From the NCBI GenBank assembly GCA_013398015.1, contig VZRR01012423.1, forward strand, positions 134,568 to 198,567: a stretch of DNA of 64,000 nt. Direction: 5' to 3'. Made by a program: the position numbers and the translations under genes. The DNA comes from Oreocharis arfaki (Eukaryota > Chordata > Aves > Passeriformes > Paramythiidae). Under the pieces are notes generated by a model. It worked only from the letters and a program-made list of their open reading frames with translations, ran no database searches and was not told the DNA's origin. Every line of letters begins with the position of its first letter. Positions within the stretch are counted from its first letter, which is position 1. This document shows positions 46,406 to 59,100 of the stretch, one piece after another.

Positions 46406-49400
46406 AAGGTTTGTACACTGACATGATCATAGAATTACTTTTTCATGCACTGTAATGTCCAATACTAGGTCAATCTGGTGCTGACAAAATTGTTTCTGTG
46501 TTCTTGGACATGAAAGTACAATTAAGAACAGAAGCAACAAAAATGCACTGAAGTGGAACAAAAAGCTCTGTGTTAAAAATCAAGCCAAACATTTTTACTT
46601 GTATCCAAAGCATCTTTTAAAAATTAATGTAAAATTGAAAGCTAAGACTTATGATTTTATGAAAAATCATGCTAATCACTAGCAACCTGGAATGAAAGTT
46701 AGGGAATAAATCAGTTTGTCAGCCAGGTGGCCTTTAGTGTGTTTTCTTGAGGCCCAGGATGCATATGGCTTGGAGAAATCCATTTTGTCTGTAACCCAGC
46801 CTGCTGAAGCAGAACTGCTGTCCAAGTACCAACAAGGTCATCAAAGGTTATTTGTCACTCTTTCCTAATGAGCTGTTCAGACTTTTCAGCATTCATATGT
46901 GGTGTAAGTACTGATTCAGGCCTCCCAGATCACAGTTTGATAAAAGTGGTAGTCTCACCTGTGCCGAAATGCCTTGACCATCTGTACACCTTTCTTACGG
47001 TCATTCCCACTTCCTCGGAATGAACACAACTGGCATAGGCTTATGCCTCCCTTCACCAAATACATCTTCTCAGGGGAGAAATATTGTTACTCTGCAACTC
47101 ATCATCTTACATAGAACCTATTTCCCACTCTCTTTTCAAGCTGAAATACATCCTCTAAAATACACAAGTATAGCTATAATGAAAGTATCTTTTAAAATCT
47201 CAATGTTTGTTCTAAAGCAAACAAATTAGCAACATAAACACCAAAATTATACTTTTGTATACACAGATGACCATATTCCTGATAACTGGTACGTTTTGTT
47301 ATGTGTAACTGTACTTCAGATTGGAAAGCTGCCAGTTAAATTTAAGGAAATTTAATTTAACTTAAATTTAAGTTGCTCAAACAACTTCAGTTCTCCTCCT
47401 AGTATATTTGCATATTATGAAATAGTTAACTACATAAATGTGTACTTGGGGGTTTTTTTCTCCATTGGCCCATTATCTCTCCTCAGAAAAAGCTGAACAT
47501 TCCTTTTTAAGTTCTTCAGTCTATGTGTGACTCCAGGCATTACTTTATTTCACTGTCCTCTCAATATATGAAGGTATATTGAGATTAAACTAAAAGTGAT
47601 AACTCTTCTATTGCCAAGGTACTGTAAGGTAAATACTCTGGTTTTTTTCAAAGTAATTCAAATTCTATGTAACTCTTTTTTTAAAAGATTCTCTATCAAC
47701 TTACATGCAGCTTTGAATGTTCAGTACTTCCGCCCAAGTGTTTCAAGTTGAAATATCTGGCAATGAAGAGCTAGATTCACAAAAAAGATTAAGGTGCACT
47801 GACATTTACCACTTAAAGCAACCAGCACAAATCACTGCTCAGCTGCTACTTAGTTTTGTTGTACTCACATCAAAGCACGTATAAGTCAAATTTTTGAAAG
47901 GGCTGTAATCTGATATTCCCCATTGGGCAAGTGGTGTAAACTGGGCAAAACATACAGTGTTGTATTAATGACTATTTCCCGATTTACCATTGAACAACAA
48001 GGAACTTAAAAAAAAAAAAACTCCTTCTGTGCATGCAGTTTTCTCCTCATTGAAATATATTTTCCATTCCACTTAGAGTCAGTACCCAGTCTGTGGCAGA
48101 CTGAACCTGTCAGAGAGAACTATTTCTAAAACTAAGGAAATGGATTTAGTGTCATTTTCTTAGGATCAAAGTGATGTGAAGCATAAGAACATTTGTGAAT
48201 CCTCAGAAAGCAGTACGAACAGGAGAACGGGTGAGCGGGATGAGATGTGATCACAGAAAAAATGGTCCATGTGTAGCTTTTTATTTCCTGTTCACGGGTA
48301 TTTAAGGTTGTTATCCGATTAAGCAACACATTAACTTCTGAACTATTTCTTGATCATTCTTCCACTATTGCACTACAGTTGCACAAATTAACATACCTAT
48401 TAACCTACTTGCCACAGAAACCATGAACCAAACACCACTGTCACCCTGAAAAAAATTTATTGACCATTTTTTTGAGAAAATACAGTGATGTAAATGAAAG
48501 CAAATACTTATATATATGCAGCACATTCTGCTGAAGATAGAAAGTTTATGGAACAAGAATTTGATCAAACTCTATTTTTATGAAAATTAAAATTGGCAAC
48601 AGAATATCTTAGAGGACCAGGGGAGTCTGATTCTCCAGTAAAATCCTTTATACTTGATCAGTGAGAAAGTGTTACATATGTTTCTAATGCGTGTAACATG
48701 AAGCCATGCTAGATTGATTTTCTTAGAGCGCCCAAGGCCAAAAGTGTCTCTCTTGGGGTAAGTAGCCTAACTAAAGCTGCCGGCTAGCTGCACCAAGATG
48801 AGTACCTCGAAGCCCTGACTCAGGCCCCCAATCAACCTCCTGGGGTGGAGCTGGCGGCCCAAACCAGTTCCACGGAAGCCAGACTGCTGAACAGAATGAC
48901 CGTCCAAAGTGAATTCGGCAGCCACCTCTGGCTGTAGGAAGACAATCCCCTCCATTTTCAATTCACAGCTACAAAAACTCTAAGCCATACACATGCATCC
49001 TGTAAAATATGCCAACAGCTCTTGAAGGTTTTCCTTTTATATTCAGCAGCTTGTAGCTGGCATATGGGATGAAATCTTTCTTCTGTTCTCAGAGGGTTTA
49101 TCCTATACCTCACCATCCTTTGATACGTACTCCAGTGGCTGGCTGTAGAGTATTTCTTGATATAACTCTATTACTTCTGTCTTTTCTGTTCAGTCAATCC
49201 AATTGCACATGTAGTCGGAGACTCAGAATGCTGAAGAGGAAGAAGAGAGTGCCCAGGAGTGGAGACATCCACTATCAGCTCACATCATGTTTTAATAAAC
49301 TAACCAGTGTATTCACAGCACATTTTCCCAAGGAGATCCCACAATGAAACAGTAAAAAAAAAAAATCAGATTTATAAATCTGTAGGTCTGTAATACAAAC

Positions 49401-52400
49401 AAGGTACCTAAATGGCAACACAATCTGAGTGTGAGCAATTCTTTGAACATCCACAAGGAGACATTTAAGTACCTAGATGAGTATCAAGACGCTTTTATTC
49501 CTAAATAATGGAAGGACCTTCAAGGCTAGGCAGTGAGAAACTGAACTGGATCTTGGACTTTGATGCTACTTTAAGTGCCAAAGTATTTTTGTGGGGCCAA
49601 TTCAGAGCATTCAGCTATGCTGAGTTTACACTTGTCACAGCTGAGAGGAAAAGGTAGCTTCCAAACCAACTTTATACCTCTCTTATTCCTGGGAGCAGTA
49701 ATGTGCCAAACCACCCACTGGCACAAATAAATCAAAAAATCAAAAGCTAGCAGGTGGAATTATGGGTAAATGACATGCAAATGAGGCTGATCAGAACTGG
49801 CTTTTCTTCTTTCTTCCAGAAAGAAAACAGAGTATTCTTTCCTCAAGGCTTTCTGGCTAAGAATCATACAAAAGATAGTCAAGTGTCTATAATAGTTTAC
49901 TATTAACTGGGCTAGACTGTGCAAAACTTGCTTCTGTGGATGAATACTTATTCACAGTAGTCATTGAGTTTTTTGTTAGGTTGTTTTGTGGTTGGGGTTG
50001 TGTTTTTTTCTCCTATTGAAACTGGTAGCGTGCTTTCCTTGATAATGTTTTATTAATATGAATAAAGACTGTGCAATCAAGCCAAATCCATATTTTAGCT
50101 ACACAAAAATACAGGCTTGTAATTTTCTCTTGTTCATGTCTTTTACGTAGGGAATGAGCTTGATCCCATTTCAGCCTCCAAACAAAGTCTAAGAGTTCAT
50201 GGAAGAAACCAGTCTCAAAAATGTCAAGAGCAATATAAATGTGAGAAAGCATTTTCACTGAAAAGCCATTCCGGCAGGTCCAAATCTCATGCAATCTGCA
50301 TCTTCCAGTTAAAAAGTTTGACCCAGAAGCAACACCTAAGTATCCCAGAACAGTTTATTCTGGATTTTAGCCATCTTTGTTGGGAAGCTTGTAATACAGA
50401 AAATATTTCTTAGGGTGCCCAGATTTTTAAGGTGTTTAACTCTTTACTTATGAAAGGATGCATGGTGAATACCATATCATCACTTATATCAAAAGAAGTC
50501 ATTGGTTTTTCCAGGTTAACTCTCAAGATGTTTTTTTTAAATCATAAATAAGACTTTTTTTAAAAAAAGTAAATTAGCTATGGCAGTTTGAGAACTAGAA
50601 ATCCTTAGTTCTGACAGAGAAACAGTATCAAGCTATGCTTTCTTCTGCTTTGACTAGAGAAATCTAGCCTTGCCTATAGACCTTCACGTCTACTCCAACA
50701 GCATTTTCAAATACTGGAGTCACACAGCAGGAAAATCAAAGATGCTTTCACCTTTGCTTGCCCAAGGGATCGTATTGTATCCTCTTTGAAACATAAAGCA
50801 CTTTGTGGAGAAATATCCTGAGCTTTCTAGATGAAACAGAATTTGATTTCTCTGGTTAACTAGTTTTAGTTGACTATCTAGTAAATGGCTCTGGATTTCT
50901 ATAGTCATCTGCTTATATTGGGTGTTCATTTTATTAAAATATAAACTATTCCTCTCCATCATACAGACTTTACCATTGCACTCTGTATCAAGACAATCTC
51001 TATGTGTTACTAGACATTATGATGACAAAAGACAGGAAGAATAAATTTATTGCAAAAAAACCAAACTGACTGAAAAATCTTTTTTCATCTTCCACATGAC
51101 AAACAAATTTTTGTCTCTACTCTCCCTTTTTGTAGCATCACTGATAGAAGATAGCTGAGTTGGAACCATAGCAGTTATAAGAATTAGCTGCTTTTCCCGC
51201 ATGGATTTGCAGGGGGTTTTTCGGTGTTTTGTTTTCTGGGGGTTTTGGTTGGTTAATTGGTTTGTTGGTTTGGGGTTTTTGGGGATTTTTTTTTTTGGCT
51301 TTTTTTAAAGTGCCTGCCTGGAACTCTGTTATTAACTGAATCACCCGACAGATAGTTGAATCACCAGAAAGAGTTAACTGACTGTTTTCAGTACACTTAT
51401 ATTGGTGATACATTAATCATTATTGAGGTGTGAACTCTTACAGCAGAGGTACAGCCTCTTTGGCTTTTTTGTCCTGCTCTCTTTCTTTTTGCAAGAGAGT
51501 TTAAGATCATGATGGCATGCTTGAATATAACTGTGAAATACTGGAAAATATCCAAATTATACAATAGCTCTAGCTAAGCAAAAAAATGAAATATTCTGAA
51601 GCAAGGAGTGAACTTCTTCAGCCAGAATGAAGCACTTTGTTCCTTGCTTGACTGGAACTGTAATTTTCTGGCCACACCAGTACTTTAAAAAGTCTCAGAG
51701 CTGGCACATACCAGTATAAAGGAAAATTAGAAGAGGTAAAAACTGTCAAAATTCTGGGGTTTGTGTAAGATTTAGAAATAGAAGTTTGCTTTTCTATTTC
51801 CTTTTAAAGAAGATCAGCCACATGAAAGACTATTTTTCTCTCTGCTTTTCATAGGCCACTAGACTTGTAATAAGCATACTGTTACTTTTGTTACCAAATA
51901 AAAACTGATTTCTTTTTGAAAGGGTGCATTTTCTTTAGGGAGCCTTGCAGCAGAACAGTGCATTGATTTAAGTAATGATGCAAAATTATTACTGGTTTAT
52001 TTCCTTCGGATCTAAAATAACATCGGAAATTTAAGCCCATACATCTTAAAATTCAGTGCATTACTCACAAAATTTTCTTGTGTTCTTTAATGCATTCTAA
52101 ATGTCAATTTACTTCTTGTTGCTTTGAAATGTATGTGTTATTTTTGAGAAATACCAGAATTTTATAGTAGCTTGTCAACAGTAATTGCCAAAAATTGGGA
52201 GACAATACTAATGTGCCTCCCATTCCTCTTTAGCAACAAAATAAACAAAAATAGCAAGACCAACTGAGTAGATGAAAAACTAGAAAACCTTCTGAAAACA
52301 ATGGGAGGCAGCAGGAATCCAGAATGCCATTGGTTTCAGCCAAGAATATAGTTTCCTTTTTTTTTTTGCAGAAAGGAATCTGGTAAAAACTCAGAGTACA

Positions 52401-53060
52401 ATGAAACAAACTGGGAAATGGTGCAACAGACCTCCCACATGGATCACAGTGCATAGCCCAAGTGGAAAACAACAACAGTTATCACATACAGAGCAACCAC
52501 ATGAAAGGGAAAATGTTGCATCCACCAAGTGATATCCTGCCCATGATGAATTTGATCACCTCTAAAAAAAGCTATCATCCTTTTTAATTTGAAAAAAAAA
52601 AAAGCAGGAATTTAAACATTTCAGCATTTAATTTGGAAACATTTTTTTATGACCAGCAGTTTCTAGATTTTTTTTACTATGTATATTTAACAAGTTTTGA
52701 TCATATTCCCTTAATGTGTGATCATATTTCCTGCAATAAAGCTCTAGGACTAGCTCTGGCTTCTTATTTCATAAAGTTTTAATATATACACCAATGACAG
52801 GCTGTTATGGGCCATTCAACACAAGACTACTTGACTTCAGTTAAAAAATTATGTCCTACCACTCTATGTGAGAATGTAGAAGAATAAAATACTTACATCT
52901 CACTACTGAGATCAAGGTTCAAGGCTGTGGACGACCTTCATAAAATGGATTTAACTCAGCCCCTTCATCTGCCATGCCGAGGAATATATCACCATACAGA
53001 ACCAACAAGACAACTTAAATTGAAACAAGACATGAACCTATGAAGAAATGAATAATGAAC
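46406..53060. other. AT-rich unique region
   Basis: About 6.6 kb shows no identified gene or transposon. It contains a perfect 16-bp palindrome (AACTTAAATTTAAGTT, 47359-47374), an 8-bp hairpin at 47561-47582, a GC-richer open segment at 48767-48961, and a G/T-rich tract at 51212-51298. Other frames are short and low in complexity. Confidence 0.55.
51212..51298. repeat. G/T-rich tract with several G runs
   Basis: Almost only G and T on the plus strand. G runs of four or five lie at 51212-51216, 51238-51242, 51272-51275 and 51281-51284, with several GG pairs between, followed by an 11-T run. Four-stranded folding is possible, although the loops between the long runs are long. The minus-strand open frame across it is low-complexity (lysine, proline, asparagine) and not a gene. 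Confidence 0.8.
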
Positions 53061-53105
53061 TAATGTTGAGAAGTTCTCAACTAATAATGTTGAGAAGTTC
53101 TCAAC
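53061..53105. repeat. Tandem pair of palindromic 21-mers
   Basis: TAATGTTGAGAAGTTCTCAAC occurs at 53061-53081 and again, identical, at 53085-53105, a 24-bp period. Each copy holds an inverted repeat, GTTGAGAA and TTCTCAAC around a single G. The two copies can therefore also pair with each other. It could be a recent local duplication of a palindrome. No function is known. Confidence 0.92.
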
Positions 53106-56100
53106 ACCTTCTGTTGCTGTTGCTTTCAAAGCAGTAGAAGATGAGGTCAGCATTAGGTCAGTGTTCTTCTGAATGTCATCTATCACAGCTTTGGGTGTAT
53201 TTAACTGGTATCAATTGAACAATCTTTAAAAGTAGAAATATTCACAATACACAATGAAAAATAATGAGACCCTCTTGAACAGATATTTACAGAGTGCAAA
53301 ACACCAGAACAGCCCTGGCAGAGCATTTATCAGGTAAATAGTCTGTGTTTTATTTATAAATATTTACCTATTATAGTGGAAGACTTATTAATAGCCTTTC
53401 CAGTCCCTTGTGCATGATAGGCATTTAAAAATAGGAGCTGAAGATATGTTGACCTGAATGACTAGACTACATTGAGAAGATAAGTCATTTTATGTCTTCC
53501 TGTGATATTTTCTAGCAGAAGAATAATTATTAAAATGACAAGTTAATACTGTTGTAACAATGATGGAAACATAAAGGAGATAAAATGAGGCAAGACTAGA
53601 CTGCCATGCTAGATGTCACCCAGCTTTTCTCTAAGTGAGAATGCTCTAGGCTGGAACAATTTACCTACAAGCACCGTACATGTTCATACAGGACTCCAGA
53701 ATACCCCACAGACTTTTATGTGGTGCAGGATGAAAATTGTTTGGGCACACTACCTAACTCACAAGTAGTAGCCACTCCCTGGCAGGACCCTTCTAATACT
53801 CCCCTTGAACCATACATATTTACCACATGACATTATCCCACCAGCCAGTACTAAAATATGCCTCATAAATGAATAAAACTGTTTCCCTACAAGTTGTGGG
53901 ACAAGTTAAGGATGATTTGGGTCGTGAGTTAAATATTGTGTGCTAGATTTACTCAAACTGCTACTACAGGGTTTAGGGGTCAGATGGAGCACAATGTTAT
54001 GCTGATGTATTTGGACTATTTAAACATGTTTTGGTGGGGGGGGGCAAGGATATTTTGGTGAGTTCCTAGAAGTTCTTTATTGTTCTATCCAACTAGGCAT
54101 TAAAGCATAAATATTTTTTCCATGGAGGAATGTTACAGATGTATTTGGGAATCCAGGCATGTGTGAGTACAAAGAGATACAGCACAGCAGAGTGCAAGTT
54201 AGAATATTCAAACTATATCTGTTCCAGGGCAGGAGGCATGGGACATGAGGCCCTTTTCCATGTCAGTGGGTCAAGGGACACCATACACTTTATTCCTTCT
54301 TGATTTTAGATTTTTGACAGTTTACAACAGAACACTTTGTTGTTCTCTGCCCTACAGCTCTCAGATAACAGGAATCCCTATAGTTCAGCACTCTGTTACC
54401 AGATAGACATCACAAAAATCTCCCTGTGCAAACTCTGAAAGTCACAGAGGAATGGAGCCAAGCTTCACTTTCCTATAAAGCAAAAGCCCTACAATAGGTA
54501 GGAAATGTCAAGAAAAATAGTTTTCCAGAATTCAAGTAGTTTTTATAGATAGAAAAGTATAGACTAAGCTGTACAAAGGAACTCAAAATGCAAAAGAAAA
54601 TGCACAGAAACACTCCTTAGGTTTGCGTTTAACTTTCTGCAAATTATCAGGCTCACAGTCCTTGCATTAGACTTTTCCAGATATCTCAGATGCAGACCTT
54701 TTCTGTAGTCATCTCTGAAGATGATACAAGATTTTGTATTACCCAAAAAAATAATCCTCACTTTCAGGCCGATCACCAGCACAGCATTTTAATGAAGGAA
54801 TGAGACTAAATGAGGCTGGAATCTTTCCAGAGGACCATCTTTATACTGCTAGTTCATCCTCTTCTCTAATAGCCTTTGCTTTGAAAAGACATATATTTCC
54901 AAGGACAGCCATTTGCAAGTTGGAATAAACCTGCAAAGAAGTGGGAAAGCTATTTGTGGCAATGGAAGCAGGATGACTCTGCCTGGGGCTATGTGTGTTA
55001 CAGCTGTCACAACCTCTGCCTTGTAATAGCAATATTGGAGAGAGACTTTTTCAGTGTGAGTTGGTGGTAAGCATGGCGTCCTTTGCCTCAGTCAAGGCAG
55101 CAGAGGAAATGTTGGGAAGCTTCCCCCCCCCAGAATAGTTCAAGTTATGGGACAAAGCCAATCTGAACACCTGTCCTTTCTAAACAGCTTTTGGCCAAGA
55201 TGCATCTTGAAAATAAGCTGGATGAAGTCAGGACAGTCTGTGTTAGAGATCTTGGTAAGACTGAGCTAGATGTTGGAAGAGAACCATAGGACAAGAAGGT
55301 AACAAAGATATTTTGGAATAACTGTGTTATCTTAGGGCTGCTAAGATTGTCTCTAACTGTGGACTCACTCACCAGCATCTTAGGGCTGTGTTCCACCTGC
55401 CAGGACTTGAAAGGGTGGCAGTGATTCACAGCAAGGGCTCAGTGCCTCCTGCCTGATGCCACAGACAGAAGCAGAACTGAGGAAGATATCCTGCCCTTCC
55501 CATTGTCTGTGAGGGGTTCCATGAATGGTGTGAAGCCTTGTCATCTCTCTTTTATTACTCAGCTAGTTGAACTGCATGATTCCCACTGAAACATAAACCT
55601 GGGTGCAGTTTTCGGGGTATTTTATGTCTGGGAAAGTTATAAACAGGCAGTAGAGGTGTGTGCTGACTGTAAAATCTTGGATTTACTCCACTTGATCCAT
55701 CAGTCCTTTGAATTGCATCCCTGTAGAAGTTACACAGAATTCAGGAGGCCCTTATACTGCCAGGCAGGAAAAGGAACAGGAAGAGGAGAGAAACAAAGGA
55801 AAGAAAGAAACAAGAAAGGAAAAAGGAAAAACAGACCCCAGCCTATGCCAGAGGGACACATCTGTCAGTTCACAAGGGGCTGATCCTGAGGAACGACATG
55901 AGCACAGATACTGAGAAGCATTGGTCTGACAGCTGAGGCCATTTTCTTATCCTGGGTACTGTAAATCTGTCAGCAAAAGCAGATTCACTGCTGTGAATAG
56001 AAAGCAGGCCAGAGGAATGGGTTCACTTTCCAGAGGCCCATGGCCAGTGAGGCTACCTAGGTGGTCTGCAGAGCATCCCAGCATTGCCAACATTTAAGTC

Positions 56101-59100
56101 AATGGTTTAAAACATTCTGATTTCTTTAAGATCTCACTTCCAAACCACAGGGCCTAAGAGGGCATTTTTTCCCTAGCAACCGATTTATAAAGAAAAAAGA
56201 AGCTTATAGTGAGATTGAAGAGTTGCATTTATTCTTCCCTCCAAAACACCTGGAGTTACTTACCTCAGAAGTTTCATACCTCAAAAGGCAAACCAAGCCA
56301 AACGTTTAGGCGAGATGAAACTTGGAAAATGTTACCCCCAAAGAAGGATTGTTCTGAGATTCATCTGCACATAAAACCAGGAGATTCTAATGAAACCCCC
56401 AAAATAACCTATAATTATAATTTGTGCTATCTCTCAAGGAATAATACGTGTTACTACTAATGAAGCAGAAAATAATGGGGCACCCAGTAGATGGAGAAAA
56501 CCTTTTGTAGTTATGTGTAATTATACATAATTTTTGGCCATGACTTCAGAGCAATTCTGAAACTGAGTGAAATTTTTGGTCCAGCTATTCATCCATGCGT
56601 GATTTAAAATTGGACTACTTATTTAGGAAGTCAAAGAACTTACTTTGCTGTGAAGTTTAAATTAAAATATTATATATGCCTGAAAATTATAAAAGTAATT
56701 TTGCTAGTGTTCTTTGTATGACTTTTTAAGACAAAGAAGAAAGATTAGAGCTGCTGCTCATAACCACTGTGCTGCAACATATATCCAGCTGCAATTTATT
56801 ATCAATACATACTCCTGAGAACTTGAAAATATGAAAAGAATGTCTAATTCCAGAGATTATTTTGAAGGCAATTGAACAAATCTGTTAATCTTTTCTGTAA
56901 AACACAATATTACACCTGAAGTTGATGCCAGAAGAAAAGGAAGAATTTCTACTTCATAAAAACAGGTTTTCTCTTGTTCGTCTTCTGTATTTTTGTTATG
57001 TGCCAATTAGTTCCTTTGTCCTTTTCTGAATGCAGGAGGATGATAGAGGATGACACAGGCCATTTATTGCAGAGGTAGAATCATCATCTGCCTAGGATGG
57101 CAACTTGTTTTACATAGGTGTGCTCTCTATCTTCTTACCCCCAGAGACGCAGAATTAGCCTAAATACTATTAGTGCTATGGAGAGGTGTGAAGGTCAACA
57201 GAGAGGTGGCAAAGAGACGTGAAGGACAGCCTTGTGCGTCACCAGCCCACATATAACCAAAGAGAGCAAAGGTTGAAGAAAGCCTCAGATCTTGGACCAC
57301 TGCATCCTGCCCCCTTTGGAGAAGGCTGTAAGTCTTAGCCAATTCCCTCTTCTTTTTCTCCCTTTCCCTTTCTCTCTTCATGCCAGGAGGTGTAAGAGAT
57401 TAAATATTGGGCTTTTTTGAGGAGTAAGAAGAGGCGATGCATTCTCAGGTTGGATACACAAAGCCCTGTGTGGATATGGAAGCTGGGATGGACCAGAGGG
57501 AGGAAAACGGACAGAGATTTTGAGGAAGAAGGTGAGGGGACAGGAATGGGCCTGAGAAAGAATTTTAAAAAACTACGAAACTAGTTACGGGTTCCCTGAC
57601 TTATCACACAATCTGATGAAAACCTGCTGTCTCTTCTCTCCACTGAGGCATCCCTTTGCCTCCCTCACTTTGTACCTTTCACTGAATATTTTCCCTTCTT
57701 ATATCTCAAGAACCACCTAAACAGTAAAAATTTTATTTTTCTTGCTTTCTAAGAAGCCTAGAACTTGCTCTGTTTCTGTCAGCACCATTTACAGATGGCT
57801 GAAGACTTCCCTGTATTCTGAACAACTTTTAATTTTGCCATTCTCAAAATAGGAACAAACATCTTTCATACAGCCTAATTCCTGTCAATATCAAAGTCTG
57901 TGGTGGTAGCAAAGATTGAGGTTGCATAGGAAGACAGCAGAGCCTCGTGTGTGTATTTCTGGGAAGTTTCTTTGCTCTCTATAACAGGATCCATTTGGGA
58001 AAAATGGTCTTGTAGAAGGCAACTCCTCAAGAAATAGCATGTTGAAGAAGATGCAGCTGCATCTATGGGATCAGGAAAACCTCTTTCTCTTCGGCTTAAA
58101 ACCATGTTGCTACTGTCATAGGCAACAGTCTTTGCCTAAAGCAAGACCTTTAATCAGAGCTTACTAGCCTGTACATTTGAAGTGGGATTCATCTAACCAA
58201 ATGTAAGCACTTTCTGTGTATTCTCTTTATAGACAGATTTACAGACTTCTAGCAAATGATTTGTCTAACTCTGAAGTAGACATCCAACACAGATGAGATG
58301 AAAAGCTCCACGAACGTGCTCTAAAACATGTTTGTCTCCCGAAGGATTGCCTCTAGGTTGCCTAACTCATAAAAAGAAAATTGTCCACCCCGTCACACAA
58401 AATGCCTGAGTAGACGCCGAGAAATGCTTTCACCACCTATAGACAACACAGACAGCTTTTGGGGCAGTATAATGAATCCTGTGGTAACAAGGAGGAAGAG
58501 AATTTGTGCTCACATTTTTATTCTGAAAATACGGATTTTTTTAGCTTTTATGGCTATTCTATCCTGTCTTTCATTTTCTGAATTTTATTTTTTTTAAGAA
58601 TGGTTCTGAGGGAGTGAAAGAAAAAATCACCTAGAAAAAACCAAGATCCTTTTAAGAATGAAAATTTAAAATATAAGTGTAATAGTAACAACTGAAATTA
58701 TAATAACTATGCATACAATCATAAAAATAAATAACAGAAATTATACTAATTTTTTGCATTTTTTTTTCTCTACTGAGAACATTGTGTGAAATTCAGGTTT
58801 ATTACAAAAGTAGGACATAAAGACTATTACTTTGGAAGAGGTAGCAAGCATTATAGTTGGGCGTTTTAGAAAGTAGCATCAATTAGGAGAAACTTTGCGA
58901 AATATTTTCTTGCCATGTATTTTTTATTTTTATTTTGAAAACCCTTTCAAAAGAACTCACTCTTAAGAGTTCTGAAAATCTTATCAGAGGCATCAAAATG
59001 GGAAATGAGTGCTAAGAAGCTTTGAAAACCTGATCTCCATTTAAGTGTTTTTTAAAAGGATAAAAAGCATATGTACCTAAAATATTGGTTTAATGATTCA

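Noticed and set aside
46423..46440. CR1 3' tail (ATCATAGAAT) on the minus strand
   Set aside because: The following bases do not match the CR1 3' UTR, so the short match is likely chance.
51138..51413. 91-codon minus-strand frame
   Set aside because: It is a translation of the A/C-rich complement of a G/T tract and is low-complexity.
55656..55914. Two plus-strand frames rich in Lys, Glu and Arg
   Set aside because: Their length comes from a purine-rich low-complexity tract that avoids some stop codons.
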